Below, one piece after another: positions 13,134 through 25,136 of a DNA stretch of 64,000 nt. Made by a program: the position numbers and the translations under genes. The stretch covers positions 28,227,679-28,291,678 of the forward strand of contig CATIUR010000005.1 of the NCBI GenBank assembly GCA_949592205.1, read 5' to 3'. This DNA comes from Helichrysum umbraculigerum (lineage: Eukaryota > Streptophyta > Magnoliopsida > Asterales > Asteraceae). Position 1 is the first letter of the stretch. Each line of letters opens with the position of its first letter. The notes below the pieces were generated by a model that was given only the letters and a program-made list of their open reading frames with translations, made no database searches and was not told the origin of the DNA.

Positions 13134-16100
13134 TCAGGATTGTGTCCTCACAATCCATTCTTGATACAAAGCCGGATAATACTTAACAATTTCATGCTCC
13201 GGCTCCCATGTGAACTCTGACCCTTTTCTATGCTTCCATTGAACTTTGAACAACTTAATCTCTTTATTTCTCAATCTCTTTACTTTCTCTTCTAGAATCA
13301 TTATCGGTTGTTCTACATAGTTCAATTGGTCATTGATCTCTATCTCTTCTAACGGTACATACGACGCTTCATCCACTAAACACTTTCTTAAGTATGACAC
13401 GTGGAAAGTGCTGTGGATTCCTGCTAGCTCTTCCGGTAGCTCAAGTCTATAAGCTACATTTCCTACTCTTTCTAGAATTTTGAATGGACCGATAAACCGA
13501 GGACTTAGCTTTCCTCGTTTTCTGAAACGTATGATGCCTTTCCATGGAGATACTTTTAACATCACTTTATCTCCAACTTGAAATTCAATTGGGCGTCTCC
13601 TAACATCGGCATAAGACTTTTGACGGTCTTGTGCCATTTTCAACCTTTCTCTGACTTGATCAATCTTTTCAGCTGTTTTCTGTACAATATCAGTATTACC
13701 CAATTCTCGCTGACCAATTTCACCCCAACAAATTGGAGTTCGACATTTCCTTCCATAAAGCATTTCATATGGTGGCATACCTATACTCGCGTGGTAACTA
13801 TTATTATATGAAAACTCTGCCAAAGGTAAATGTTCATCCCAATTACCACCGAAATCAATATCACAAGCTCTTAACATGTCTTCTAATGTCTGAATAGTTC
13901 TTTCACTCTGACCATCAGTCTGCGGATGAAAAGCTGTGCTCAAATTAACACGAGTACCCAAGTCTTCTTGAAACTTGTTCCAGAACCTGGAAGTAAATCT
14001 ACTATCCCGGTCAGAAACAATGGAAAGAGGTACTCCATGACGTGCCACCACTTCTTGAACATACAAATCTGCAAGTGCTTCTGAAGTATACGTCTCTTTA
14101 ATTGGCAGAAATATAGCACTTTTCGTCAACCGATCCACAATCACCCAAATTGTATCCTGCTGACGTCGGGTCTTTGGCAATTTGGTGATTAGATCCATAG
14201 TGACATGCTCCCACTTCCAAACAGGAATATCCAAGGGTTGCATCATTCCCATTGGCTTTTGATGTTCTGCTTTTACCTGTAAACAAGTTAAACATTGCTC
14301 GACATATTTAACAATCTCTCTCTTCATACCTGGCCACCAATAATCTGCTTTTAAATCATGATACATCTCAGTGGCGCCAGGATGAATAGAATATCTGGAT
14401 CTATGCGCCTCATCAAGCAATAATTTTTTTAACTCTGCTGATTTTGGAATCCAGATTCTGCCATATCGAGTCTTTAATCCTCGGGAATCTTCAACAATAT
14501 TCTGAATCTGACCTTTAATACGTTCCACTTTCCAATCACTTTTCTGCCAAGCATTTTGTTGCACTTCTTTAATCTGATCTAATAAGCTTGGAGAGACTGT
14601 AATTCGAAGAGATCTAACAATCAAGGCATGATGCATTGCCTTTCTACTAAGAGCATCTGCAACTACATTCGCTTTTCCAGGATGATAAAGGATTTCACAA
14701 TCATAATCCTTCACCAAATCTAACCAACGTCTTTGTCTCATATTAAGATCTCTTTGATCAAAGAAATACTTAAGACTTTTATGATCAGTATAAATAGTGC
14801 ACTTTACTCCATACAAATAATGCCTCCATATCTTAAGGGCAAAGACAACTGCAGCCAATTCTAAATCATGCGCCGGATACCCTTTCTCATGTTCTTTCAA
14901 CTGTCTCGAGGCATAGGCTATCACTCTTCCACGTTGCATCAGTACACAACCCAACCCATTATGAGAGGCATCACAATATACAACCATATCTTCAGTACCA
15001 TCGGGAAGTACTAAGATAGGTGCCTGACTTAACTTTAATTTAAGGGTTCTGAAGGCCTGTTCATGCTCATCTTTCCATTCATACTTAATATTCTTACGAG
15101 TAAGCTTTGTGAGTGGAGTAGAAATTTTGGAGAAATCCTGGATAAACCGTCTATAATACCCGGCTAAACCCAGAAAACTCCTTACCTCAGTCGGATTGGT
15201 TGGGGGTTCCCATTTCATCACCGCCTCGACTTTGGTAGGATCAACCTTAATTCCTTGACTGTTCACAACATGACCCAGAAAATGAACTTCACGAAGCCAA
15301 AATTCACATTTCGAGAACTTGGCATAAAACTTTTCATTACGTAACATTTGCAAAACTTGCCTTAAATGAAGTTCATGTTCACCAGCAGATTTAGAATAAA
15401 CAAGAATATCATCAATAAACACAATTACAGATCTATCGAGCATTGGACGACACACCCGATTCATAAGATCCATAAAAACGGCTGGTGCATTAGTTAGACC
15501 AAATGGCATCACCACAAACTCATAATGACCGTATCTAGTTCTAAAAGCTGTTTTAGACACATCTTCTTCTCGAACCTTGAGTTGGTGATACCCAGAACGT
15601 AAGTCAATTTTAGAAAAATAGCTGGCACCTTGCAACTGGTCAAACAAATCATCAATCCTAGGTAAGGGATACCTATTCTTGATGGTGACCTTATTTAATT
15701 CCCGATAATCTATACACATACGCATTGTACCATCCTTTTTCTTAACAAATAAAATTGGAGCACCCCATGGGGAACTACTCGGACGAATAAACCCCTTATC
15801 TAACAATTCTTGTAACTGTTTCATCAATTCTTGCATTTCAGAAGGGGCAAGCCTATACGGAATCTTAGCAATAGGAGTAGCTCCAGGGATAAGATCTATA
15901 CGAAACTCGACTTGCCTATCGGGTGGAATACCCGGTAGCTCGTCAGGAAAAACATCGGGAAACTCCTTTACAACAGGAATCTCCACGAGTTTTGGAACAC
16001 TTTTCTGAAGATCTATCACGTGGGCCAAAAAGGCTTGACAACCACGTGACAAATGACGTTTGGCACGAGCGAAGGTACATATGGATAAGGAAGGCTTTTT

Positions 16101-17708
16101 CTTTTCCCCATAAATATGAATCACTCCCCCACTTGGAGTATTGATACGGATAATCTTTTTCTCACACTGAATTATAGCATTATACCTATCTAGCCAATCC
16201 ATACCCACTACTACATCAAACTCCCCCATTGGCATTGGAATGAGATTAATAATAAAAGATTCATTACTAATCTGAAGTTGACACCCACGGAACACATTAG
16301 CAACATAAACTATTCTATCATCTGCAACCTCAACATCCAGTGGAGTGTCTAACTCACTAAGGGGAACAGAGAATTTCTGACTAAACTTTTCTGACACAAA
16401 AGATCGCGAAGCTCCCGAATCGAATAATACGTGTGCAGGCATTAAATTTACAAGAAAGGTACCTGTCAGGACATCGGGGGCTCGCTGAGCTTCCTCAGCA
16501 GTGATCTGAAAGGAACGGCCCTTAGACTTTGGAACTTCTACAGCTTTCTTTTCTGAAGTTCTTCGAGGTGCTGAAGAAGTAGGCCGGTTCCCAAGTTTCG
16601 GACATTCTGATTTTATGTGCCCCGGTTCATAACAATTATAACATACACGGATTGGGTTTGGACAATCTCGGCCAAAATGACCTTCTTGTCCACATTGATA
16701 ACATGCGTTGGTGCCAAACTTGCATTCTCCAAAGTGTTTTCGATGACACTTCTTACATTCAGCTGGCACCGGTCTATCATCCTTCTTTGTACTCCCACTC
16801 GGTCTAAACTTCTTTGATGGACCAGAACTTTGATCACTTTTTCTTTTAGCAGCTGCCACTTGTTCATCTTTCTTTAATTCCAATTCTTGGAATCGCGCTT
16901 CATCTATCATCTCTTCTAGTGTCTGACATCTCTTTGGAAGTACATACTTTCTGATTTCCTTTCTCAAGACCTTATGAAAATGATTCATAAGCATCCTTGG
17001 GTTATCCATATACTCTGGACAAAAACGAGCTCTATCCAGGAAATTTCCCACCAACTCATTCACTGATTCGTTTGTCTGCTCCATAGCTAAAAACTCTTGA
17101 CGAATTCTATTCAAATCTGCATCTTGAGAATACGTGCTTTCAAACATCACTTTAAACTCTTCCCACGTCAATTTGCTAATAACTTCATCACCCTTAGTTC
17201 TACACTGTACATTCCACCACCACTTAGCACGATTCTTTAAAAGGTTAGCTGCATACCTTACTTTAAATTTGTTGGGACAATCCACAGTAGCAAATGCCCC
17301 TTCTACCTCTGAAATCCAACGATAACATTTAATTGGATCCAGATCACCATCATACTCTGGTGGGTTACAAGCTGAGAAATCTCTATAACTGATCTTTTTC
17401 TGCTCATCCTGAATATTAACTTGTGGGATTTCCCCTGGTCTAGGTATAACTACTTCTCCTCTCCCTTTCTGCATTTCTTCACTTACAATCTTTCTTACCG
17501 TATCTGTAATCGTAGTCACCAAGAAAGGAAGAGATGCTTCTTGAGCTTGACTAATCTCTTTAGACACAAGGGATTTTATACCTTCCCAAGACAATTCGGT
17601 GTCAGGAATAGGAGACCTTGGTCTTTCATTTCTGTCTCCTGCTTCATCATCTTGGGCTCTATTACCCGGGTTAAATCCAAGAGTAAGATCTATTTCTCGC
17701 TCATCCAT
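13134..17708 (-). CDS. Intact Ty3/gypsy chromovirus gag-pol polyprotein, unit 2 (1524 aa)
   Basis: One uninterrupted frame encodes all retrotransposon proteins. Gag lies around residues 140-260. CCHC zinc knuckles are at C336-C349 and C356-C369, with a further Cys/His cluster at 318-329. The aspartic protease has DSGA at 430-433. Reverse transcriptase has catalytic Asp 702 and FIDD at 764-767. RNase H has Asp 913, Asp 975 and ADALSRK at 1017-1023. The integrase zinc finger uses H1102, H1109, C1139 and C1142, and the core D1172, D1233, E1269. A GPF motif is at 1407-1409 and a chromodomain at about 1467-1515 (TWEPE at 1500-1504). Chromodomains direct integration to marked chromatin. This unit differs from the others at residues 794 (Phe for Leu), 1114 (Glu for Lys) and 1283 (Asp for Ala). 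With flanking LTRs, primer site and polypurine tract it looks potentially autonomous. Confidence 0.96.
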   Translation of the reverse strand: MDEREIDLTLGFNPGNRAQDDEAGDRNERPRSPIPDTELSWEGIKSLVSKEISQAQEASLPFLVTTITDTVRKIVSEEMQKGRGEVVIPRPGEIPQVNIQDEQKKISYRDFSACNPPEYDGDLDPIKCYRWISEVEGAFATVDCPNKFKVRYAANLLKNRAKWWWNVQCRTKGDEVISKLTWEEFKVMFESTYSQDADLNRIRQEFLAMEQTNESVNELVGNFLDRARFCPEYMDNPRMLMNHFHKVLRKEIRKYVLPKRCQTLEEMIDEARFQELELKKDEQVAAAKRKSDQSSGPSKKFRPSGSTKKDDRPVPAECKKCHRKHFGECKFGTNACYQCGQEGHFGRDCPNPIRVCYNCYEPGHIKSECPKLGNRPTSSAPRRTSEKKAVEVPKSKGRSFQITAEEAQRAPDVLTGTFLVNLMPAHVLFDSGASRSFVSEKFSQKFSVPLSELDTPLDVEVADDRIVYVANVFRGCQLQISNESFIINLIPMPMGEFDVVVGMDWLDRYNAIIQCEKKIIRINTPSGGVIHIYGEKKKPSLSICTFARAKRHLSRGCQAFLAHVIDLQKSVPKLVEIPVVKEFPDVFPDELPGIPPDRQVEFRIDLIPGATPIAKIPYRLAPSEMQELMKQLQELLDKGFIRPSSSPWGAPILFVKKKDGTMRMCIDYRELNKVTIKNRYPLPRIDDLFDQLQGASYFSKIDLRSGYHQLKVREEDVSKTAFRTRYGHYEFVVMPFGLTNAPAVFMDLMNRVCRPMLDRSVIVFIDDILVYSKSAGEHELHLRQVLQMLRNEKFYAKFSKCEFWLREVHFLGHVVNSQGIKVDPTKVEAVMKWEPPTNPTEVRSFLGLAGYYRRFIQDFSKISTPLTKLTRKNIKYEWKDEHEQAFRTLKLKLSQAPILVLPDGTEDMVVYCDASHNGLGCVLMQRGRVIAYASRQLKEHEKGYPAHDLELAAVVFALKIWRHYLYGVKCTIYTDHKSLKYFFDQRDLNMRQRRWLDLVKDYDCEILYHPGKANVVADALSRKAMHHALIVRSLRITVSPSLLDQIKEVQQNAWQKSDWKVERIKGQIQNIVEDSRGLKTRYGRIWIPKSAELKKLLLDEAHRSRYSIHPGATEMYHDLKADYWWPGMKREIVKYVEQCLTCLQVKAEHQKPMGMMQPLDIPVWKWEHVTMDLITKLPKTRRQQDTIWVIVDRLTKSAIFLPIKETYTSEALADLYVQEVVARHGVPLSIVSDRDSRFTSRFWNKFQEDLGTRVNLSTAFHPQTDGQSERTIQTLEDMLRACDIDFGGNWDEHLPLAEFSYNNSYHASIGMPPYEMLYGRKCRTPICWGEIGQRELGNTDIVQKTAEKIDQVRERLKMAQDRQKSYADVRRRPIEFQVGDKVMLKVSPWKGIIRFRKRGKLSPRFIGPFKILERVGNVAYRLELPEELAGIHSTFHVSYLRKCLVDEASYVPLEEIEINDQLNYVEQPIMILEEKVKRLRNKEIKLFKVQWKHRKGSEFTWEPEHEIVKYYPALYQEWIVRTQS

Positions 17709-18061
17709 CTTTACTGAAAGTAGACATGGTAAAATTTAACTCAATTTACTTAACATTTACAAGTCTACTTTATCTATACTTCTAACATATGACACTAACA
17801 ATAGCTAATAACTTATCCTCTAATGTTTCGTGATTTCCATGGATACCCATATGGTAATATGATAATCATTGCGTTGGCCAGGCGCACTAATTACCGTATT
17901 AGAATATAACATATCCAAAGTCCACACGACACACTTTGATTCAAAATCATTAGCACACATAATCTCGTACACATAACAACTCTAAATCATGCTCAATAGA
18001 ACAATTAAAATGGTCTAAGATCAAGTACCCACTAATGGTGGATACCCGAATCCCTTAAACC

Positions 18062-18075
18062 GTGCTCTGATACCA
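18062..18075 (-). other. Primer-binding site for initiator Met-tRNA, unit 2
   Basis: TGGTATCAGAGCAC on the minus strand, three bases inside LTR3, identical to unit 1. Confidence 0.93.
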
Positions 18076-18078
18076 ACT

Positions 18079-20175
18079 TGCAACACCCCGAAACGTGAAC
18101 AAATTTTTTTTTTTTTTTTTAAAACATAACACTTCTAATTACTTGTACTTAATTATAGTGGTCCCAAAACACTGGCTATTACATTACTTAATTATAATCA
18201 ACATTCAAAAATGAAAGTTGCTGGACACAGGATGAATCCGACCGGATTTACGGGAATCCGCCGGATTCCCAACGACTTCAGACCCAACTTTTGACCAGAA
18301 CTGAAACTAAGCAATCCGTTCCTGAATACGCCCCGGAATCCGCCCGGATTCATGGCAATCCGCCGGATTCCCATGAATCCGCCGGATTCCCTGTTCCAGC
18401 AGCAGAATCCAGAGTCTGCACATTTTCATACCAAAACACGAACTTTGACAAAGCATAACTCTTAAACCACAACACCTGGGATCGTAAAATTTTGCATACA
18501 TCTTTCAAATGGTCAAATGAACATAACTCAACTTTCACTTTTTCAAAATTCTCGTTTAAACCCATTTTGACACGTAAACTAGTTTTCGACTATTTTTCAC
18601 CAAAATGTTAACATGTCAAATTCTTTAATACATCAAATTTGACTTTCAGCTTTTGACTACACATTTCAACTTGGATTTAGAACTTATGAGAACCAAAGCC
18701 ATTGACTTTCGACCAACTTGATCCATTTTGACACTTAAGCACTTAATGACCCATTTGGGTACCAAATTGACCCGTTTCAATCTTTGACTCTCCAATTACC
18801 TACACTTTTACTCAGTTGACTTTACAAAGCCAAACAAAACACTTTTCATTCATATGTACATAAGCTTTAACATTTCAAGTCTCACTAATCTAACTTTAAC
18901 CAAAACATTAAACTTCATCAAACCATATGTCTTTCACAAGTGAGACTTACTAACTTTTACAAACTTTGACTAAAATCTTAAACTTTACAAACGGGGATGT
19001 TATTGTATCGTAAGCATGATTAAAAGGGATAAAACTCATTACCAACCAAGCAATGAGCTCCACCACTAGCTTTCCATAACCTTCTTTCCCGATTCCTCCT
19101 TTACCTTATTTGAACTTCCTGAAACATGTTAAACATAACACATAAGCATAAATGCTTAGTAAGTAATGGACTCTAACAATAAAAATCTGCAACAAGTTAA
19201 GGATCCATAACATCTAACATGCCGAATTCCGAAGAATTGACATCAAACTAAGCTAATGACAAAGTCATTACTTAGATACCACCAAGCAAATGATAAATCA
19301 TTCCTTGGTTCCACATGTCCAAATACTTACCTTTTTACTTGCACAAACAATAACTTGAACTCTTTCACACTTGATCACCTATTCACATAATCACATAAAC
19401 ACTTATCAATTACACACTTAACTACTCTTTCTTACTTCTCACATGTAAATTAGAAGTTAAATCCCATAACCTCCAATTATCTAACATAAGTTCCATACTC
19501 ATAACTATATGATCACATGTATTTGGGTAATTGAAACTAATTCTTATCATCAACAGTTTCATACATCATAGACATCACTAACTAGTGATCAAACATACTC
19601 ATAATAATTCAATTACCCACTAAATACATGATTATAAGGTTATCAACATAACTAACACAATTAAATCATTCTTCCTAACTTATAAACATGTATGGAACTT
19701 AGTTTCATTCAATTATCCAATGACCCATCAAAATCACTAATTTAGGGTTTATGTAACTTAAACCCCAACTCAATTTAAACAAGCTAGAGGATTGATTCTT
19801 ACCTTAGAAGACTGAATTGAAGATTAAGAACTTCAATTTAACCAAACCCTAACCCAAAACTTGATCTTGTTCTTCTCCTTTTTCCCTCCCAAATCGCCAC
19901 ACACATATACACATACGTACTGAACTTTTTGATTTCTGTATATGGAAGGTAATAGAATGTTACAGGGATTTGATCTACAACATTTTCACATAAACCCCTC
20001 ATCTTTACTAACTTGACAATTTCTACCCTCTAACTCAAGTTTCTTTACATAGTTAGTTTCACTAACTAATTCTAACACATAACAATTATTTCACATAACA
20101 TAATATTATATACATATAATTAAATAACTAAACGCATATAATATAATTTAAACTTACAAAATTTGGGGCGTTACA
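18079..20175 (-). repeat. LTR3 of the tandem array (shared by units 2 and 3)
   Basis: A 2097-bp internal LTR, the 5' LTR of unit 2 and 3' LTR of unit 3. It looks identical to LTR2, including 17 T in the poly-T run. Confidence 0.95.
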
Positions 20176-20189
20176 ACTCTCCCCCACTT
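20176..20189 (-). other. Polypurine tract, unit 3
   Basis: AAGTGGGGGAGAGT on the minus strand directly before LTR3, as in units 1 and 2. Confidence 0.9.
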
Positions 20190-20191
20190 AT

Positions 20192-23100
20192 TCAGGATTG
20201 TGTCCTCACAATCCATTCTTGATACAAAGCCGGATAATACTTAACAATTTCATGCTCCGGCTCCCATGTGAACTCTGACCCTTTTCTATGCTTCCATTGA
20301 ACTTTGAACAACTTAATCTCTTTATTTCTCAATCTCTTTACTTTCTCTTCTAGAATCATTATCGGTTGTTCTACATAGTTCAATTGGTCATTGATCTCTA
20401 TCTCTTCTAACGGTACATACGACGCTTCATCCACTAAACACTTTCTTAAGTATGACACGTGGAAAGTGCTGTGGATTCCTGCTAGCTCTTCCGGTAGCTC
20501 AAGTCTATAAGCTACATTTCCTACTCTTTCTAGAATTTTGAATGGACCGATAAACCGAGGACTTAGCTTTCCTCGTTTTCTGAAACGTATGATGCCTTTC
20601 CATGGAGATACTTTTAACATCACTTTATCTCCAACTTGAAATTCAATTGGGCGTCTCCTAACATCGGCATAAGACTTTTGACGGTCTTGTGCCATTTTCA
20701 ACCTTTCTCTGACTTGATCAATCTTTTCAGCTGTTTTCTGTACAATATCAGTATTACCCAATTCTCGCTGACCAATTTCACCCCAACAAATTGGAGTTCG
20801 ACATTTCCTTCCATAAAGCATTTCATATGGTGGCATACCTATACTCGCGTGGTAACTATTATTATATGAAAACTCTGCCAAAGGTAAATGTTCATCCCAA
20901 TTACCACCGAAATCAATAGCACAAGCTCTTAACATGTCTTCTAATGTCTGAATAGTTCTTTCACTCTGACCATCAGTCTGCGGATGAAAAGCTGTGCTCA
21001 AATTAACACGAGTACCCAAGTCTTCTTGAAACTTGTTCCAGAACCTGGAAGTAAATCTACTATCCCGGTCAGAAACAATGGAAAGAGGTACTCCATGACG
21101 TGCCACCACTTCTTGAACATACAAATCTGCAAGTGCTTCTGAAGTATACGTCTCTTTAATTGGCAGAAATATAGCACTTTTCGTCAACCGATCCACAATC
21201 ACCCAAATTGTATCCTGCTGACGTCGGGTCTTTGGCAATTTGGTGATTAGATCCATAGTGACATGCTCCCACTTCCAAACAGGAATATCCAAGGGTTGCA
21301 TCATTCCCATTGGCTTTTGATGTTCTGCTTTTACCTGTAAACAAGTTAAACATTGCTCGACATATTTAACAATCTCTCTCTTCATACCTGGCCACCAATA
21401 ATCTGCTTTTAAATCATGATACATCTTAGTGGCGCCAGGATGAATAGAATATCTGGATCTATGCGCCTCATCAAGCAATAATTTTTTTAACTCTGCTGAT
21501 TTTGGAATCCAGATTCTGCCATATCGAGTCTTTAATCCTCGGGAATCTTCAACAATATTCTGAATCTGACCTTTAATACGTTCCACTTTCCAATCACTTT
21601 TCTGCCAAGCATTTTGTTGCACTTCTTTAATCTGATCTAATAAGCTTGGAGAGACTGTAATTCGAAGAGATCTAACAATCAAGGCATGATGCATTGCCTT
21701 TCTACTAAGAGCATCTGCAACTACATTCGCTTTTCCAGGATGATAAAGGATTTCACAATCATAATCCTTCACCAAATCTAACCAACGTCTTTGTCTCATA
21801 TTAAGATCTCTTTGATCAAAGAAATACTTAAGACTTTTATGATCAGTATAAATAGTGCACTTTACTCCATACAAATAATGCCTCCATATCTTAAGGGCAA
21901 AGACAACTGCAGCCAATTCTAAATCATGCGCCGGATACCCTTTCTCATGTTCTTTCAACTGTCTCGAGGCATAGGCTATCACTCTTCCACGTTGCATCAG
22001 TACACAACCCAACCCATTATGAGAGGCATCACAATATACAACCATATCTTCAGTACCATCGGGAAGTACTAAGATAGGTGCCTGACTTAACTTTAATTTA
22101 AGGGTTCTGAAGGCCTGTTCATGCTCATCTTTCCATTCATACTTAATATTCTTACGAGTAAGCTTTGTGAGTGGAGTAGAAATTTTGGAGAAATCCTTGA
22201 TAAACCGTCTATAATACCCGGCTAAACCCAGAAAACTCCTTACCTCAGTCGGATTGGTTGGGGGTTCCCATTTCATCACCGCCTCGACTTTGGTAGGATC
22301 AACCTTAATTCCTTGACTGTTCACAACATGACCCAGAAAATGAACTTCACGAAGCCAAAATTCACATTTCGAGAACTTGGCATAAAGCTTTTCATTACGT
22401 AACATTTGCAAAACTTGCCTTAAATGAAGTTCATGTTCACCAGCAGATTTAGAATAAACAAGAATATCATCAATAAACACAATTACAGATCTATCGAGCA
22501 TTGGACGACACACCCGATTCATAAGATCCATAAAAACGGCTGGTGCATTAGTTAGACCAAATGGCATCACCACAAACTCATAATGACCGTATCTAGTTCT
22601 AAAAGCTGTTTTAGACACATCTTCTTCTCGAACCTTGAGTTGGTGATACCCAGAACGTAAGTCAATTTTAGAAAAATAGCTGGCACCTTGCAACTGGTCA
22701 AACAAATCATCAATCCTAGGTAAGGGATACCTATTCTTGATGGTGACCTTATTTAATTCCCGATAATCTATACACATACGCATTGTACCATCCTTTTTCT
22801 TAACAAATAAAATTGGAGCACCCCATGGGGAACTACTCGGACGAATAAACCCCTTATCTAACAATTCTTGTAACTGTTTCATCAATTCTTGCATTTCAGA
22901 AGGGGCAAGCCTATACGGAATCTTAGCAATAGGAGTAGCTCCAGGGATAAGATCTATACGAAACTCGACTTGCCTATCGGGTGGAATACCCGGTAGCTCG
23001 TCAGGAAAAACATCGGGAAACTCCTTTACAACAGGAATCTCCACGAGTTTTGGAACACTTTTCTGAAGATCTATCACGTGGGCCAAAAAGGCTTGACAAC

Positions 23101-24766
23101 CACGTGACAAATGACGTTTGGCACGAGCGAAGGTACATATGGATAAGGAAGGCTTTTTCTTTTCCCCATAAATATGAATCACTCCCCCACTTGGAGTATT
23201 GATACGGATAATCTTTTTCTCACACTGAATTATAGCATTATACCTATCTAGCCAATCCATACCCACTACTACATCAAACTCCCCCATTGGCATTGGAATG
23301 AGATTAATAATAAAAGATTCATTACTAATCTGAAGTTGACACCCACGGAACACATTAGCAACATAAACTATTCTATCATCTGCAACCTCAACATCCAGTG
23401 GAGTGTCTAACTCACTAAGGGGAACAGAGAATTTCTGACTAAACTTTTCTGACACAAAAGATCGCGAAGCTCCCGAATCGAATAATACGTGTGCAGGCAT
23501 TAAATTTACAAGAAAGGTACCTGTCAGGACATCGGGGGCTCGCTGAGCTTCCTCAGCAGTGATCTGAAAGGAACGGCCCTTAGACTTTGGAACTTCTACA
23601 GCTTTCTTTTCTGAAGTTCTTCGAGGTGCTGAAGAAGTAGGCCGGTTCCCAAGTTTCGGACATTCTGATTTTATGTGCCCCGGTTCATAACAATTATAAC
23701 ATACACGGATTGGGTTTGGACAATCTCGGCCAAAATGACCTTCTTGTCCACATTGATAACATGCGTTGGTGCCAAACTTGCATTCTCCAAAGTGTTTTCG
23801 ATGACACTTCTTACATTCAGCTGGCACCGGTCTATCATCCTTCTTTGTACTCCCACTCGGTCTAAACTTCTTTGATGGACCAGAACTTTGATCACTTTTT
23901 CTTTTAGCAGCTGCCACTTGTTCATCTTTCTTTAATTCCAATTCTTGGAATCGCGCTTCATCTATCATCTCTTCTAGTGTCTGACATCTCTTTGGAAGTA
24001 CATACTTTCTGATTTCCTTTCTCAAGACCTTATGAAAATGATTCATAAGCATCCTTGGGTTATCCATATACTCTGGACAAAAACGAGCTCTATCCAGGAA
24101 ATTTCCCACCAACTCATTCACTGATTCGTTTGTCTGCTCCATAGCTAAAAACTCTTGACGAATTCTATTCAAATCTGCATCTTGAGAATACGTGCTTTCA
24201 AACATCACTTTAAACTCTTCCCACGTCAATTTGCTAATAACTTCATCACCCTTAGTTCTACACTGTACATTCCACCACCACTTAGCACGATTCTTTAAAA
24301 GGTTAGCTGCATACCTTACTTTAAATTTGTTGGGACAATCCACAGTAGCAAATGCCCCTTCTACCTCTGAAATCCAACGATAACATTTAATTGGATCCAG
24401 ATCACCATCATACTCTGGTGGGTTACAAGCTGAGAAATCTCTATAACTGATCTTTTTCTGCTCATCCTGAATATTAACTTGTGGGATTTCCCCTGGTCTA
24501 GGTATAACTACTTCTCCTCTCCCTTTCTGCATTTCTTCACTTACAATCTTTCTTACCGTATCTGTAATCGTAGTCACCAAGAAAGGAAGAGATGCTTCTT
24601 GAGCTTGACTAATCTCTTTAGACACAAGGGATTTTATACCTTCCCAAGACAATTCGGTGTCAGGAATAGGAGACCTTGGTCTTTCATTTCTGTCTCCTGC
24701 TTCATCATCTTGGGCTCTATTACCCGGGTTAAATCCAAGAGTAAGATCTATTTCTCGCTCATCCAT
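20192..24766 (-). CDS. Intact Ty3/gypsy chromovirus gag-pol polyprotein, unit 3 (1524 aa)
   Basis: The full-length frame has the same domain order as unit 2: gag, two CCHC knuckles, protease, reverse transcriptase, RNase H, integrase, chromodomain. All catalytic residues listed for unit 2 are present. Its own difference is Lys at residue 857 where units 1 and 2 have Gln, in the reverse transcriptase thumb/connection region. It matches unit 1 rather than unit 2 at residues 794, 1114 and 1283, and unit 2 rather than unit 1 at 412 and 1092. Unit 3 is therefore closest to the inferred common state. Its 5' LTR is the outer LTR4, making it the first unit on the minus strand. It is potentially functional by sequence; expression cannot be judged here. 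Confidence 0.96.
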   Translation of the reverse strand: MDEREIDLTLGFNPGNRAQDDEAGDRNERPRSPIPDTELSWEGIKSLVSKEISQAQEASLPFLVTTITDTVRKIVSEEMQKGRGEVVIPRPGEIPQVNIQDEQKKISYRDFSACNPPEYDGDLDPIKCYRWISEVEGAFATVDCPNKFKVRYAANLLKNRAKWWWNVQCRTKGDEVISKLTWEEFKVMFESTYSQDADLNRIRQEFLAMEQTNESVNELVGNFLDRARFCPEYMDNPRMLMNHFHKVLRKEIRKYVLPKRCQTLEEMIDEARFQELELKKDEQVAAAKRKSDQSSGPSKKFRPSGSTKKDDRPVPAECKKCHRKHFGECKFGTNACYQCGQEGHFGRDCPNPIRVCYNCYEPGHIKSECPKLGNRPTSSAPRRTSEKKAVEVPKSKGRSFQITAEEAQRAPDVLTGTFLVNLMPAHVLFDSGASRSFVSEKFSQKFSVPLSELDTPLDVEVADDRIVYVANVFRGCQLQISNESFIINLIPMPMGEFDVVVGMDWLDRYNAIIQCEKKIIRINTPSGGVIHIYGEKKKPSLSICTFARAKRHLSRGCQAFLAHVIDLQKSVPKLVEIPVVKEFPDVFPDELPGIPPDRQVEFRIDLIPGATPIAKIPYRLAPSEMQELMKQLQELLDKGFIRPSSSPWGAPILFVKKKDGTMRMCIDYRELNKVTIKNRYPLPRIDDLFDQLQGASYFSKIDLRSGYHQLKVREEDVSKTAFRTRYGHYEFVVMPFGLTNAPAVFMDLMNRVCRPMLDRSVIVFIDDILVYSKSAGEHELHLRQVLQMLRNEKLYAKFSKCEFWLREVHFLGHVVNSQGIKVDPTKVEAVMKWEPPTNPTEVRSFLGLAGYYRRFIKDFSKISTPLTKLTRKNIKYEWKDEHEQAFRTLKLKLSQAPILVLPDGTEDMVVYCDASHNGLGCVLMQRGRVIAYASRQLKEHEKGYPAHDLELAAVVFALKIWRHYLYGVKCTIYTDHKSLKYFFDQRDLNMRQRRWLDLVKDYDCEILYHPGKANVVADALSRKAMHHALIVRSLRITVSPSLLDQIKEVQQNAWQKSDWKVERIKGQIQNIVEDSRGLKTRYGRIWIPKSAELKKLLLDEAHRSRYSIHPGATKMYHDLKADYWWPGMKREIVKYVEQCLTCLQVKAEHQKPMGMMQPLDIPVWKWEHVTMDLITKLPKTRRQQDTIWVIVDRLTKSAIFLPIKETYTSEALADLYVQEVVARHGVPLSIVSDRDSRFTSRFWNKFQEDLGTRVNLSTAFHPQTDGQSERTIQTLEDMLRACAIDFGGNWDEHLPLAEFSYNNSYHASIGMPPYEMLYGRKCRTPICWGEIGQRELGNTDIVQKTAEKIDQVRERLKMAQDRQKSYADVRRRPIEFQVGDKVMLKVSPWKGIIRFRKRGKLSPRFIGPFKILERVGNVAYRLELPEELAGIHSTFHVSYLRKCLVDEASYVPLEEIEINDQLNYVEQPIMILEEKVKRLRNKEIKLFKVQWKHRKGSEFTWEPEHEIVKYYPALYQEWIVRTQS

Positions 24767-25119
24767 CTTTACTGAAAGTAGACATGGTAAAATTTAACTC
24801 AATTTACTTAACATTTACAAGTCTACTTTATCTATACTTCTAACATATGACACTAACAATAGCTAATAACTTATCCTCTAATGTTTCGTGATTTCCATGG
24901 ATACCCATATGGTAATATGATAATCATTGCGTTGGCCAGACGCACTAATTACCGTATTAGAATATAACATATCCAAAGTCCACACGACACACTTTGATTC
25001 AAAATCATTAGCACACATAATCTCGTACACATAACAACTCTAAATCATGCTCAATAGAACAATTAAAATGGTCTAAGATCAAGTACCCACTAATGGTGGA
25101 TACCCGAATCCCTTAAACC

Positions 25120-25133
25120 GTGCTCTGATACCA
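25120..25133 (-). other. Primer-binding site for initiator Met-tRNA, unit 3
   Basis: TGGTATCAGAGCAC on the minus strand, three bases inside LTR4. Confidence 0.93.
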
Positions 25134-25136
25134 ACT

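Noticed and set aside
13578..17717. Plus-strand frames opposite gag-pol
   Set aside because: Antisense shadows repeated identically in each unit; no independent evidence.
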